This document shows, in pieces, positions 6,676 to 12,537 of a stretch of DNA of 12,824 bases; the first letter of the stretch is position 1; each line of letters starts with the position of its first letter. The stretch is from an uncultured Oscillospiraceae bacterium. Its GTDB lineage: Bacteria > Bacillota > Clostridia > Oscillospirales > Oscillospiraceae. The DNA lies in assembly GCA_900752285.1 (NCBI GenBank), contig CAADUW010000033.1:1-12824 (forward strand). Direction: 5' to 3'. Under the pieces are notes generated by a model that ran no database searches, was not told the DNA's origin, and saw nothing but the letters and a program-made list of their open reading frames with translations. Both the position numbers and the translations under genes were made by a program.

Positions 6676-7590
6676 ATGTTGGTTCTTGCAATCGTTCTGG
6701 TTCTGGCTCTGCTGATCCTCATCGGCGGTATTTCCGTGGTGCAGCAGTCCCGGGCCTATGTCATCGAGCGTCTGGGCGCATTCTATCAGGTCTGGGGCAC
6801 CGGTATGCACTGGCGCTTCATTTTCCTGGACCGGATTGCCCGGAAGGTCAGCCTGAAGGAGCAGGTGCTGGACTATCCCCCCCAGCCCGTGATCACGAAG
6901 GATAACGTCACCATGCAGATCGATACCGTGGTCTATTTCCAGATCACCGATCCCAAGCTCTACTGCTACGGTGTGGAGCAGCCCATGATGGCCATGGAGA
7001 CCCTGACCGCCACTACGCTGCGGAATATCATCGGCGATCTGGAACTGGATCAGACCCTGACCAGCCGCGACGTGATCAACACCAAAATGCGTGCCATTCT
7101 GGACGAAGCCACCGATCCCTGGGGCATCAAGGTCAACCGGGTGGAGCTGAAGAACATTCTGCCGCCCCAGGACATTCAGAACTCCATGGAAAAGCAGATG
7201 AAGGCCGAGCGTGACCGCCGTCAGGCGATCCTGCAGGCAGAGGGCCAGAAGAAGTCCGCCATCCTGATCGCCGAGGGCGAAAAGGAATCCGCCATTCTGA
7301 AGGCAGACGCGGAAAAGCAGGCCGCCATCCTCCGGGCGCAGGCCGAGAAGGAAGCCGCCATTCTGAAGGCAGACGGCGAGGCACAGGCGATCCGTTCCGT
7401 CCAGCAGGCCCTTGCCGATTCTCTGGAAATGCTGAATGAGAAGGCTCCCAACGACGCGGTTCTCCGCCTGAAGGCCATCGAGGCCATGCAGAAGGTGGCA
7501 GACGGCAAGGCCACCAAGATCATCATCCCCTCCGAGATGCAGGGGCTGGTGGGACTGGCGCAGGGCGTTGTGGAGAGCGTAAAGGAGTAA
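6676..7590 (+). CDS. SPFH/band 7 (stomatin/QmcA-like) membrane protein
   Basis: A 304-residue SPFH protein with an N-terminal membrane anchor (residues about 2-22), then the SPFH domain starting QQSRAYVIERLGAFYQVWGTG and continuing through PPQPVITKDNVTMQIDTVVYF and ITDPKLYCYGVEQP. After it comes a charged alpha-helical stretch with five 11-residue units, each starting AIL, at residues 184, 195, 206, 217 and 228, and finally a conserved tail with KIIIPSEMQGLVG. These proteins form large oligomers on the membrane and pair with NfeD proteins. Start: CAGGAGGT at 6661-6668 sits eight bases before the ATG. It is the middle gene of a tight operon, three bases before the DUF6440 gene. Confidence 0.95.
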   Translation: MLVLAIVLVLALLILIGGISVVQQSRAYVIERLGAFYQVWGTGMHWRFIFLDRIARKVSLKEQVLDYPPQPVITKDNVTMQIDTVVYFQITDPKLYCYGVEQPMMAMETLTATTLRNIIGDLELDQTLTSRDVINTKMRAILDEATDPWGIKVNRVELKNILPPQDIQNSMEKQMKAERDRRQAILQAEGQKKSAILIAEGEKESAILKADAEKQAAILRAQAEKEAAILKADGEAQAIRSVQQALADSLEMLNEKAPNDAVLRLKAIEAMQKVADGKATKIIIPSEMQGLVGLAQGVVESVKE

Positions 7591-7593
7591 GCG

Positions 7594-7785
7594 ATGGCAA
7601 AGGACGAACGCTTTCTGAAAATCCATGAAGAGGGCTTCGTGAATGTCACGGAAATCTGGGTGGATCAGCAGACCGGCGTGAACTACCTGTTCCACGCCTC
7701 CGGCAGCGCGGGCGGTCTGACCCCATTGCTGGATCGGTACGGAAAGCCCGTGATCTCCGCGGTCAGCACCGACGGTAAAGAATAA
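7594..7785 (+). CDS. DUF6440 family small protein
   Basis: A 63-residue protein with no membrane segment or signal peptide. The recognisable family segments are EIWVDQQTGVNYLFHASG, then GGLTPLLDRYGKPVI. I assign DUF6440 by this pattern; its function is unknown. The ATG lies three bases after the stop of the SPFH gene, and its ribosome-binding site AAAGGAG is inside that gene's last codons, so translation is probably coupled. A terminator follows directly, making this the last gene of the operon. The DGK-V/LTPLL layout looks like a compact beta-rich fold, but that is only a guess. Confidence 0.85.
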   Translation: MAKDERFLKIHEEGFVNVTEIWVDQQTGVNYLFHASGSAGGLTPLLDRYGKPVISAVSTDGKE

Positions 7786-7792
7786 AACGCAT

Positions 7793-7836
7793 AACGCGCC
7801 TTTGGCGGAGTGGAATCTCCGGCGAAGGCGCGTTTT
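7793..7836 (+). terminator. Terminator of the nfeD-SPFH-DUF6440 operon
   Basis: Stem AACGCGCCTT / AAGGCGCGTT (7793-7802 and 7825-7834, ten perfect pairs) closing a 22-base loop that itself contains CGGAG / CTCCG, with a TTTT run at 7833-7836. It begins eight bases after the DUF6440 stop. Confidence 0.85.
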
Positions 7837-7848
7837 CCTGTAGACGGG

Positions 7849-7877
7849 TTGATTTTCCACGGCTGCCCGACTATAAT
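7849..7877 (+). promoter_or_regulatory. Promoter of the DUF853 gene
   Basis: TTGATT at 7849-7854, a 17-bp spacer, and a perfect TATAAT at 7872-7877. Expected leader about 32 nt. Lying just after the terminator at 7793-7836, it makes the DUF853 gene an independent transcription unit. Confidence 0.8.
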
Positions 7878-7915
7878 GAAAGCATCCAAAATAGAGAGCA
7901 CGGAAGGAGTACCTT

Positions 7916-9523
7916 ATGTTTTACGATCAGAAGATCTGGATTGGAGACGCGGACGGGGAAAAGGTCTGCATTTTACCTCAGATGGCAAATCGGCACGGGT
8001 TGATTGCCGGGGCCACCGGAACCGGAAAAACAATCACCCTGAAGGTGCTGGCGGAATCCTTCAGTGACGCGGGCGTTCCCGTGTTTCTGGCAGACGTGAA
8101 GGGAGACCTGTCCGGAATGTGCCGCCCAGGGGCGGACAGCGCCGGCATGCAGGAGCGGATCCGCCGCTTCGGACTGGACAGCGCCGGGTTCCGTTACCAG
8201 AGCTACCCCAGCGTATTCTGGGACATTTTTGCTCAGATGGGTATTCCTCTCCGAACCACCGTTTCCGAAATGGGGCCCCTGCTGTTGGGCAAGCTTCTGG
8301 GGCTGAATCAGACCCAGTCCGACATTCTCACGGTGGTGTTCCGGATCGCGGATGAGGAAAATCTGCTGCTCATCGACACCAGGGATCTGAAATCCATGCT
8401 GCAATACGTGGCGGAAAACAGCGCAGCCTACTCCGCGCAGTACGGCAACATCGCCAAAGCCAGCGTCAACGCCATTCTTCGGGGCGTGGTCGCGCTGGAG
8501 AGCAAGGGCGGCGACCGGTTCTTCGGTGAGCCTGCCCTCAATATCGGCGACTGGTTCAGCACGGAGAACGGCAGAGGAACCATCAACATTCTGGACTGCC
8601 GTACCCTGATGAATGATTCCGCCCTTTACTCCACCTTCCTGCTGTGGATGCTCTCGGAGTTGTTTGAGACGCTTCCCGAGATCGGCGATCCGGACAAGCC
8701 CCGGATGGTGTTCTTCTTTGACGAGGCCCATCTGCTGTTCAAGGGCATTTCCAAGGTGCTGCTGGAGAAGATCGAGCAGGTGGTCAAGCTCATCCGTTCC
8801 AAGGGCGTTGGCGTTTACTTTATCACGCAGAATCCCCGGGACATTCCCGACGATGTGCTGGCTCAGCTGGGCAACAAGATCCAGCATGCCCTCCGGGCCT
8901 ACACCCCTGCCGAGGAGAAGGCGGTGAAGGCCGCCGCCCAGTCCTTCCGGGCAAATCCCGCCTTTGACACCAAACAGGTGCTGATGGAACTGGGTACGGG
9001 AGAGGCGCTGGTATCCGTGCTGGATGAAAAGGGCATTCCCGGCGTGGTACAGCGGTGCGCCATTCTGCCGCCCCAGAGCCTGATGGGCGCCATTTCCGAT
9101 GAGGAAAAGAAGAAGGCGTACCTTGCGAACAACCTGTATCTGCGCTACCGGGAGATGTACGACCGGGATTCCGCCTATGAGTTCCTCGCCCGGCAGAACG
9201 CACAGCTGGCCCAGGAGCGGGAGCAGCAGCGCAGGGCGGAGGCGGAAGCCAAAGAAGCGGAGAAGCAGAAGGCAGCGGAGGAAAAGGCCGCCGCCAAGGC
9301 GGCAGAGCAGAAGGCCAAAGCCGCCGAGCGGGAAAAGGCAAAGAAGGAAAAAGCGGTAAAGTCCAGCATCAAAAGCGTAGGCAACTCCGTGATGGGTACC
9401 GTTGGCCGGGAAGTCGGCAAGAATCTGGGCGGTGCGGTAGGCGGCTCCTTCGGCAAACGTCTGGGCGGCAACCTGGGTGCGTCCCTGGGCCGAAGCATCC
9501 TCGGCACCTTCCTGAAAGGATAA
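7916..9523 (+). CDS. DUF853 / HerA-like helicase-domain ATPase
   Basis: A 535-residue cytosolic ATPase of the DUF853 (E. coli YjgR-like) family, related to HerA/FtsK-type motor ATPases; the physiological role is not established. Walker A is GATGTGKT at residues 32-39, and FLADVKGDLSG follows. Walker B is MVFFFDEAHLLF with Asp269-Glu270. A sensor-like YFITQNPRDIPD segment lies near residue 302. From about residue 430 a highly charged Ala/Lys/Glu-rich stretch (probable helix or coiled coil) links to a Gly-rich tail with repeated GNxxG/GxxLG units up to the C-terminus, as in family members. ATG 7916 is preceded by GGAAGGAG at 7902-7909. It has its own promoter and ends at the terminator duplicated around repeat copy C. 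Confidence 0.93.
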   Translation: MFYDQKIWIGDADGEKVCILPQMANRHGLIAGATGTGKTITLKVLAESFSDAGVPVFLADVKGDLSGMCRPGADSAGMQERIRRFGLDSAGFRYQSYPSVFWDIFAQMGIPLRTTVSEMGPLLLGKLLGLNQTQSDILTVVFRIADEENLLLIDTRDLKSMLQYVAENSAAYSAQYGNIAKASVNAILRGVVALESKGGDRFFGEPALNIGDWFSTENGRGTINILDCRTLMNDSALYSTFLLWMLSELFETLPEIGDPDKPRMVFFFDEAHLLFKGISKVLLEKIEQVVKLIRSKGVGVYFITQNPRDIPDDVLAQLGNKIQHALRAYTPAEEKAVKAAAQSFRANPAFDTKQVLMELGTGEALVSVLDEKGIPGVVQRCAILPPQSLMGAISDEEKKKAYLANNLYLRYREMYDRDSAYEFLARQNAQLAQEREQQRRAEAEAKEAEKQKAAEEKAAAKAAEQKAKAAEREKAKKEKAVKSSIKSVGNSVMGTVGREVGKNLGGAVGGSFGKRLGGNLGASLGRSILGTFLKG

Positions 9524-9536
9524 GTACAGGCATAAA

Positions 9537-9562
9537 AAATCCGCACCTTACGGTGCGGATTT
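9537..9562. terminator. Left copy of the duplicated terminator palindrome
   Basis: Palindrome AAATCCGCACC-TTAC-GGTGCGGATTT, identical over 26 bp to 9812-9837. Three more A precede it on the plus strand, so read leftward it ends in six T and is a good terminator for the minus-strand operon. Read rightward only three T follow before GAGACTGTC, so the DUF853 transcript may read on into the repeat. Confidence 0.85.
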
Positions 9563-9567
9563 GAGAC

Positions 9568-9806
9568 TGTCAAAAAAGGGCTTTGCCCTTTTTTGACAAA
9601 AGGATTGCAGTCTGCCACGCGCACGTCTTGTCCGCTTACAGCGGACAAGACGCACACTTGCAGCCTGATAGGTATTTTCTGTCAGGTACAGGAGGGGAAT
9701 TGCCCCTAATTATCAAAAGATACCACCCTGGGGTGCGCCCCGACAGAAAATGATCAGAATCCCTTTGCCGCCTGCGGGCGGCAAACTCTGCGAGGCTTTT
9801 TTGACA
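9568..9806. repeat. Intergenic repeat element, copy C (long form, 239 bp)
   Basis: Ends TGTCAAAAAAG and CTTTTTTGACA form an 11-bp terminal inverted repeat. From left to right it holds a perfect 14-pair hairpin TGTCAAAAAAGGGC-TTT-GCCCTTTTTTGACA (9568-9598), a perfect 13-pair hairpin CGTCTTGTCCGCT-TAC-AGCGGACAAGACG (9624-9652), AGGGG-AATTG-CCCCT near 9692-9706, GGGG-TGCG-CCCC (9731-9742) and TTTGCCGCC-TGCG-GGCGGCAAA (9764-9785). The right 94 bp match copy A, and the two ends match copy B. There is no coding frame. It lies between convergent genes and is flanked on both sides by identical terminators. Confidence 0.9.
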
Positions 9807-9811
9807 CCCTG

Positions 9812-9840
9812 AAATCCGCACCTTACGGTGCGGATTTTTT
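9812..9840 (+). terminator. Right copy of the duplicated terminator palindrome
   Basis: The same 26-bp palindrome as 9537-9562, here followed by six T (9835-9840), making a strong rightward terminator. Read leftward it ends in only three T. Together the two copies divide the A- and T-tracts of what looks like one ancestral bidirectional terminator. The stretch 9841-9884 holds nothing else of note. Confidence 0.88.
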
Positions 9841-9884
9841 CAGGTGTTCAAAATGGGAACGTGGGAAAATTACCCAGTGTTTCC

Positions 9885-10379
9885 TCAAAAGCGTACATTT
9901 TCCAGACGCTTCAGGAGAAATCCGGCAATCAATCCGATGGCGATTCCGGCGCAGACGCCGCTGACCAGCAGGACGGGCAGATAGTAAGCGATCTGCGCCG
10001 TACCGGTCCATAGACAGGCAGCTATGATCTGTCCCACATTGTGCAGAACTCCGCCGGTCACACTGACGGCAATGGAAGAAAAAAGTCCGGTTTTCTTCAG
10101 CAGAATCATCCCGGTCAGGCTGAGTACGGCACCCGCTATGCTGAAAATCAGACTTTGCAGATTTCCGAACAGCAACGCAACCAGAAAAGCCCGGATCAGA
10201 CTGACGATCACCGTCTCTTTCCACCCTACGCGGTAGAGAAGAAATACCATGACCAGATTGGGCAGGCCAACCTTCATGCCGGGGATGGTGGTAAACACCG
10301 GGATCTGGCTCTCCACAAAGGAGAGGATCATGGCCAGGGTGACGGACAGTCCCAGAAAGGCTATTTTTCTTATTTTCAT
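9885..10379 (-). CDS. Gx transporter family membrane protein (EetB-like)
   Basis: A 164-residue polytopic membrane protein of the family once named heptaprenyl diphosphate synthase component I (Hpre_diP_synt_I, PF07456). It opens with KIRKIAFLGLSVTLAMILSF and has the typical PGMKVGLPNLVMVFLLY and GGVLHNVGQIIAA segments. About five hydrophobic segments are visible. In Listeria-type flavin-based extracellular electron transfer loci the EetB protein belongs to this family, and the neighbours here (NusG-II, apbE) fit that role. It is the last gene of the operon, 11 bases after the NusG-II stop. Its ribosome-binding site AGAGGG overlaps that stop codon, so translation is likely coupled. A prenyl-synthase or general transport role remains possible. 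Confidence 0.9.
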   Translation of the reverse strand: MKIRKIAFLGLSVTLAMILSFVESQIPVFTTIPGMKVGLPNLVMVFLLYRVGWKETVIVSLIRAFLVALLFGNLQSLIFSIAGAVLSLTGMILLKKTGLFSSIAVSVTGGVLHNVGQIIAACLWTGTAQIAYYLPVLLVSGVCAGIAIGLIAGFLLKRLENVRF

Positions 10380-10390
10380 CGTGTGTCCCT

Positions 10391-10747
10391 CTAGCTTGCA
10401 GCCAGATCCACGTCATTTTTCTCTCCGCCGGAAATGGTTACCGTAAGCTGGTTTGGCAGGCAGGTGATCGTTTGTCCGTTATAGCGAACCTTCCCCTGCC
10501 TGACACACAGACGATCCGGACAGTTTGCCTCCGTCAGGCAGGCAGTCCCATTCTCAATTTTCAGAATGTTCGTACCGCCATTCAGCGGGTATACCCCGTC
10601 CTGAGACAGGCTATACCGGGCTACCTCTGTCCCGCCCACGCGAACCACAGCCCAGGCGCCATTTTTCCGCAGCAGGAAGAGGAGCCCCGAAACCGCCAGC
10701 GCCAGAATCAGCAGCCCACCGATCAGAATTCGATCACGCCGATTCAT
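10391..10747 (-). CDS. NusG domain II-containing membrane protein (EetA-like)
   Basis: A 118-residue protein with one N-terminal membrane helix (residues about 7-26) and an extracytosolic NusG-II domain (PF07009). The family signature is seen as ACLTEANCPDRLCV and TITCLPNQL, with four cysteines at 70, 76, 81 and 96 that could form disulfides or bind a metal or cofactor. EetA of flavin-based extracellular electron transfer loci is of this type; the biochemical function is not settled. It starts four bases after the apbE stop, with no recognisable ribosome-binding site in front, so it probably depends on translation of apbE. It shares no function with the transcription factor NusG. Confidence 0.9.
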   Translation of the reverse strand: MNRRDRILIGGLLILALAVSGLLFLLRKNGAWAVVRVGGTEVARYSLSQDGVYPLNGGTNILKIENGTACLTEANCPDRLCVRQGKVRYNGQTITCLPNQLTVTISGGEKNDVDLAAS

Positions 10748-10751
10748 AAAA

Positions 10752-11813
10752 TCAGAAGTTCAGCGCCAGAAGCGCCAGCTCCGGTGTCCTGTACTGTGTG
10801 CCGTCCGGCAGGATCCACAGGACCTGAATGTCCCCCAGCTTCTGTGCCAGAGCAAGTCCCTGTTCGTAGCTCATGCAGAACAGTGCCGTGGACAGCGCGT
10901 CGGCCAGACCGCTGTCCGGAGTAATGACGGTAACGGATGCAAAGTAATTCGATGGCATCCGGGTATCCGGGTCGATGATATGATGATAACGAACGCCGTC
11001 CACGGTAAAATACCGCTCATAATTTCCGGAGGTGACACAGGAAGTGTCCTCCAGACTGACCTTTGCGGCGTATTGCTCGGGATCGGCGGGATCCTTGATC
11101 CCCGTGATCCAGCCGCTGCCATCGGGCTTGTGTCCGATGATCCGGATATTTCCCCCGATATTCAGAACATAGCCATCTACACCGGCGGCCTCCAGCTGCC
11201 GGGCGGCGCGCTCGGTCGCATAGCCCTTGGCCAGAGCCCCCACATCTATGGAGGCCTCCGGATCCGTGATCCGTACGGTGTGACGCCCGGCATCAATTTC
11301 CAGCGTGTTCTGATCGGTATGCGCCGCGGCCCGCTCCAGTGCGGTCCGGTCGGGGATCCGTGCGTTTTGGGGATCCTGCAAGGCATTCTCCCGGCAATCG
11401 TGCCAGAGCCCCAGCACGGCTCCCATCATAATGTTCATCTTTCCATCCGTGCGCGTGTACATTTCTTTGGCATAGAGCAGAAAGTCCACCAGTTCCGGGT
11501 CCACCTCCAGCGCTTCTCCGCCGGCCTCCCGGTTCAGCGTTGCCAGATTCGTAACGCCGGTATACTCATGATAAATATCAAAAAGCCGGTGGTAACGGTC
11601 CAGTACGGCGGCAGCGGTTTTGCAATTGGTCTGAAAAGTGTCGTCACTGTCCTCCGCATAGCTGTAAATGTAGGAGACCGTATCGAACCAGGTAAAATAG
11701 GCCATGCCTTTGGGTTCTGCCCTGACTGAAGTTGCAGGGCAGCCTGCCAGAAAGGTAAGCAGCCCTGTAACCAGACACAGGCAGAAAAGCAGCTTCCGAA
11801 TTTTCAATTCCAT
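10752..11813 (-). CDS. apbE: FAD:protein FMN transferase, lipoprotein
   Basis: A 353-residue ApbE that moves FMN from FAD to a threonine or serine of an extracytosolic flavoprotein. It has a lipoprotein signal: basic N-terminus, hydrophobic stretch, and lipobox LAGC with Cys25, so it should be anchored on the outer face of the membrane. Conserved parts are SIDVGALAKGYATERAA (Asp190, Lys196), NIGGNIRI (about 218-225), YHHIIDPDT (His277/278) and ADALSTALF (304-312), which carries the metal-binding region of the family. Start: AAAAGGAAAAGC lies just before the ATG. It is the second gene of the operon, 32 bases after the small exported protein. The equivalent in Listeria is FmnB. Its acceptor protein is not evident in the window. 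Confidence 0.95.
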   Translation of the reverse strand: MELKIRKLLFCLCLVTGLLTFLAGCPATSVRAEPKGMAYFTWFDTVSYIYSYAEDSDDTFQTNCKTAAAVLDRYHRLFDIYHEYTGVTNLATLNREAGGEALEVDPELVDFLLYAKEMYTRTDGKMNIMMGAVLGLWHDCRENALQDPQNARIPDRTALERAAAHTDQNTLEIDAGRHTVRITDPEASIDVGALAKGYATERAARQLEAAGVDGYVLNIGGNIRIIGHKPDGSGWITGIKDPADPEQYAAKVSLEDTSCVTSGNYERYFTVDGVRYHHIIDPDTRMPSNYFASVTVITPDSGLADALSTALFCMSYEQGLALAQKLGDIQVLWILPDGTQYRTPELALLALNF

Positions 11814-11845
11814 GCTTTTCCTTTTATAAAATGTAATGGGGGGAA

Positions 11846-12277
11846 TCAGCGGGCGTTGTTGGCAACTTCATCGGCAGTCTTACCGGCTGCGTAGTTGGAG
11901 AAAGCAGCGGACTGCTCGTTCCACTCCAGGACCTTGCCGTCGCCGTTGTTGTCGGAGGAATAGGGGTTACCGGCCATACCATAATCGGAGCCCAGCTCCA
12001 TCTTGGTCTTGAAGGTCTGCTCGGTATCCACAACACCGTCGGTCACGTTCATCTTGTTCTGGGCCACATCCAGGCGGCAGGAAACGATCTTGCCGGAAGC
12101 GTCGGTCACCACGGCGGCAACGGTGGCGTCCACCTGCGCATTGGTTTCCGCGGAGCTGTCCATGTTAACGACAACACCCATACCGAGCTTGTACTCGGAC
12201 TGCTTGACGCCCCAGGCTGCCAGAGCGGCCACCATGCAGACGCACAGCAGCATTGCAACGATTTTATTCGTGTTCAT
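11846..12277 (-). CDS. Small exported FMN-binding-like protein, apparently C-terminally short
   Basis: A 143-residue protein with an N-terminal hydrophobic segment (residues about 6-21) and a small extracytosolic domain. The segments YKLGMGVVV, AQVDATVAAVV, GKIVSCRLDVAQNKM, FKTKMELGSDYGM, EWNEQSAAF and GKTADEV resemble a clostridial family that neighbours apbE and is often labelled FMN-binding. I recall relatives continuing for about 40 residues after GKTxDEV, while this one stops ten residues later. No S/T-G-A-S/T flavinylation motif is present. Trp22 stands where a lipobox cysteine would fit (LAAWG). A DNNGDGKV loop lies at 109-116. It is the first gene of the four-gene operon, with its own promoter and structured leader; AAAAGGAAAG precedes the ATG. 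The role is probably linked to electron transfer but unproven. Confidence 0.8.
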   Translation of the reverse strand: MNTNKIVAMLLCVCMVAALAAWGVKQSEYKLGMGVVVNMDSSAETNAQVDATVAAVVTDASGKIVSCRLDVAQNKMNVTDGVVDTEQTFKTKMELGSDYGMAGNPYSSDNNGDGKVLEWNEQSAAFSNYAAGKTADEVANNAR

Positions 12278-12281
12278 GATT

Positions 12282-12357
12282 GCTCTTTCCTTTTATTGAA
12301 GAGCATGAATTTGGCGCAGGCTGATTGCGCCTCCTCCAATGTGGGGACTCCCCACAT
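12282..12357 (-). promoter_or_regulatory. Structured leader of the electron-transfer operon: three hairpins
   Basis: In order of transcription: ATGTGGGG-AGT-CCCCACAT (12357-12339), GGCGCA-N7-TGCGCC (12331-12313), and GCTCTT-N11-AAGAGC (12304-12282). The first begins about six bases from the predicted 5' end. The third holds most of the ribosome-binding site AAAAGGAAAG in its loop and right arm. The three are perfect stems packed into about 75 nt. I do not recognise a known riboswitch. Confidence 0.55.
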
Positions 12358-12369
12358 CTTATCGGTTAC

Positions 12370-12398
12370 ATTTTAGCAATTGGTGCAAAAAATGTCAA
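12370..12398 (-). promoter_or_regulatory. Promoter of the electron-transfer operon
   Basis: On the minus strand a perfect TTGACA (12398-12393), a 17-bp spacer and TAAAAT (12375-12370). Predicted start near 12363, giving a leader of about 86 nt before the ATG at 12277. Expected to be a strong housekeeping-sigma promoter. Confidence 0.85.
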
Positions 12399-12426
12399 GG
12401 CAATCCCATGTGGCATACCATTTTTT

Positions 12427-12460
12427 GATATGCGGCATATCCGATTTGATATATCATATC
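12427..12460. promoter_or_regulatory. Paired inverted repeats between divergent promoters (possible operators)
   Basis: GATATG-CGG-CATATC (12427-12441, perfect) and the palindrome TGATATATCA (12447-12456), both preceded by TTTGATAT. They lie 28 to 62 bp upstream of the -35 box of the minus-strand operon and 43 to 76 bp upstream of the rightward promoter at 12503, so a bound regulator could serve either. The regulator is unknown. Confidence 0.45.
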
Positions 12461-12502
12461 TCTCTCAGCCGCCGGCCGATGCGGAATATGGGACAATAAT
12501 AT

Positions 12503-12531
12503 TTGACTTCCCGGAAAATTCCGGATATAAT
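12503..12531 (+). promoter_or_regulatory. Near-consensus rightward promoter with an inverted repeat in its spacer
   Basis: TTGACT (12503-12508), a 17-bp spacer and a perfect TATAAT (12526-12531). The spacer contains CCGGAA-AA-TTCCGG (12511-12524), placed so that a bound protein would block RNA polymerase. Predicted start near 12538. Confidence 0.75.
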
Positions 12532-12537
12532 ACAGAA

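Noticed and set aside
7225..7389. Repeats with 33-bp period suggesting CRISPR
   Set aside because: They are in-frame protein repeats of the SPFH stalk; no conserved 20-40 bp repeat with unique spacers exists anywhere in the window.
6136..7860. Minus-strand open frame of 574 codons opposite nfeD, SPFH and DUF6440 genes
   Set aside because: Low-complexity His/Gln/Gly-rich translation spanning three real genes and their gaps; antisense by-product of biased codons.
9537..9562. Hairpins around the elements as REP/RAYT palindromes
   Set aside because: They have the stem-plus-T-tract form of terminators and differ between loci; a REP family would share one stem sequence.
9568..9806. Complete insertion sequence
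   Set aside because: Terminal inverted repeats are present, but there is no transposase or remnant of one, so only a non-autonomous element can be claimed.
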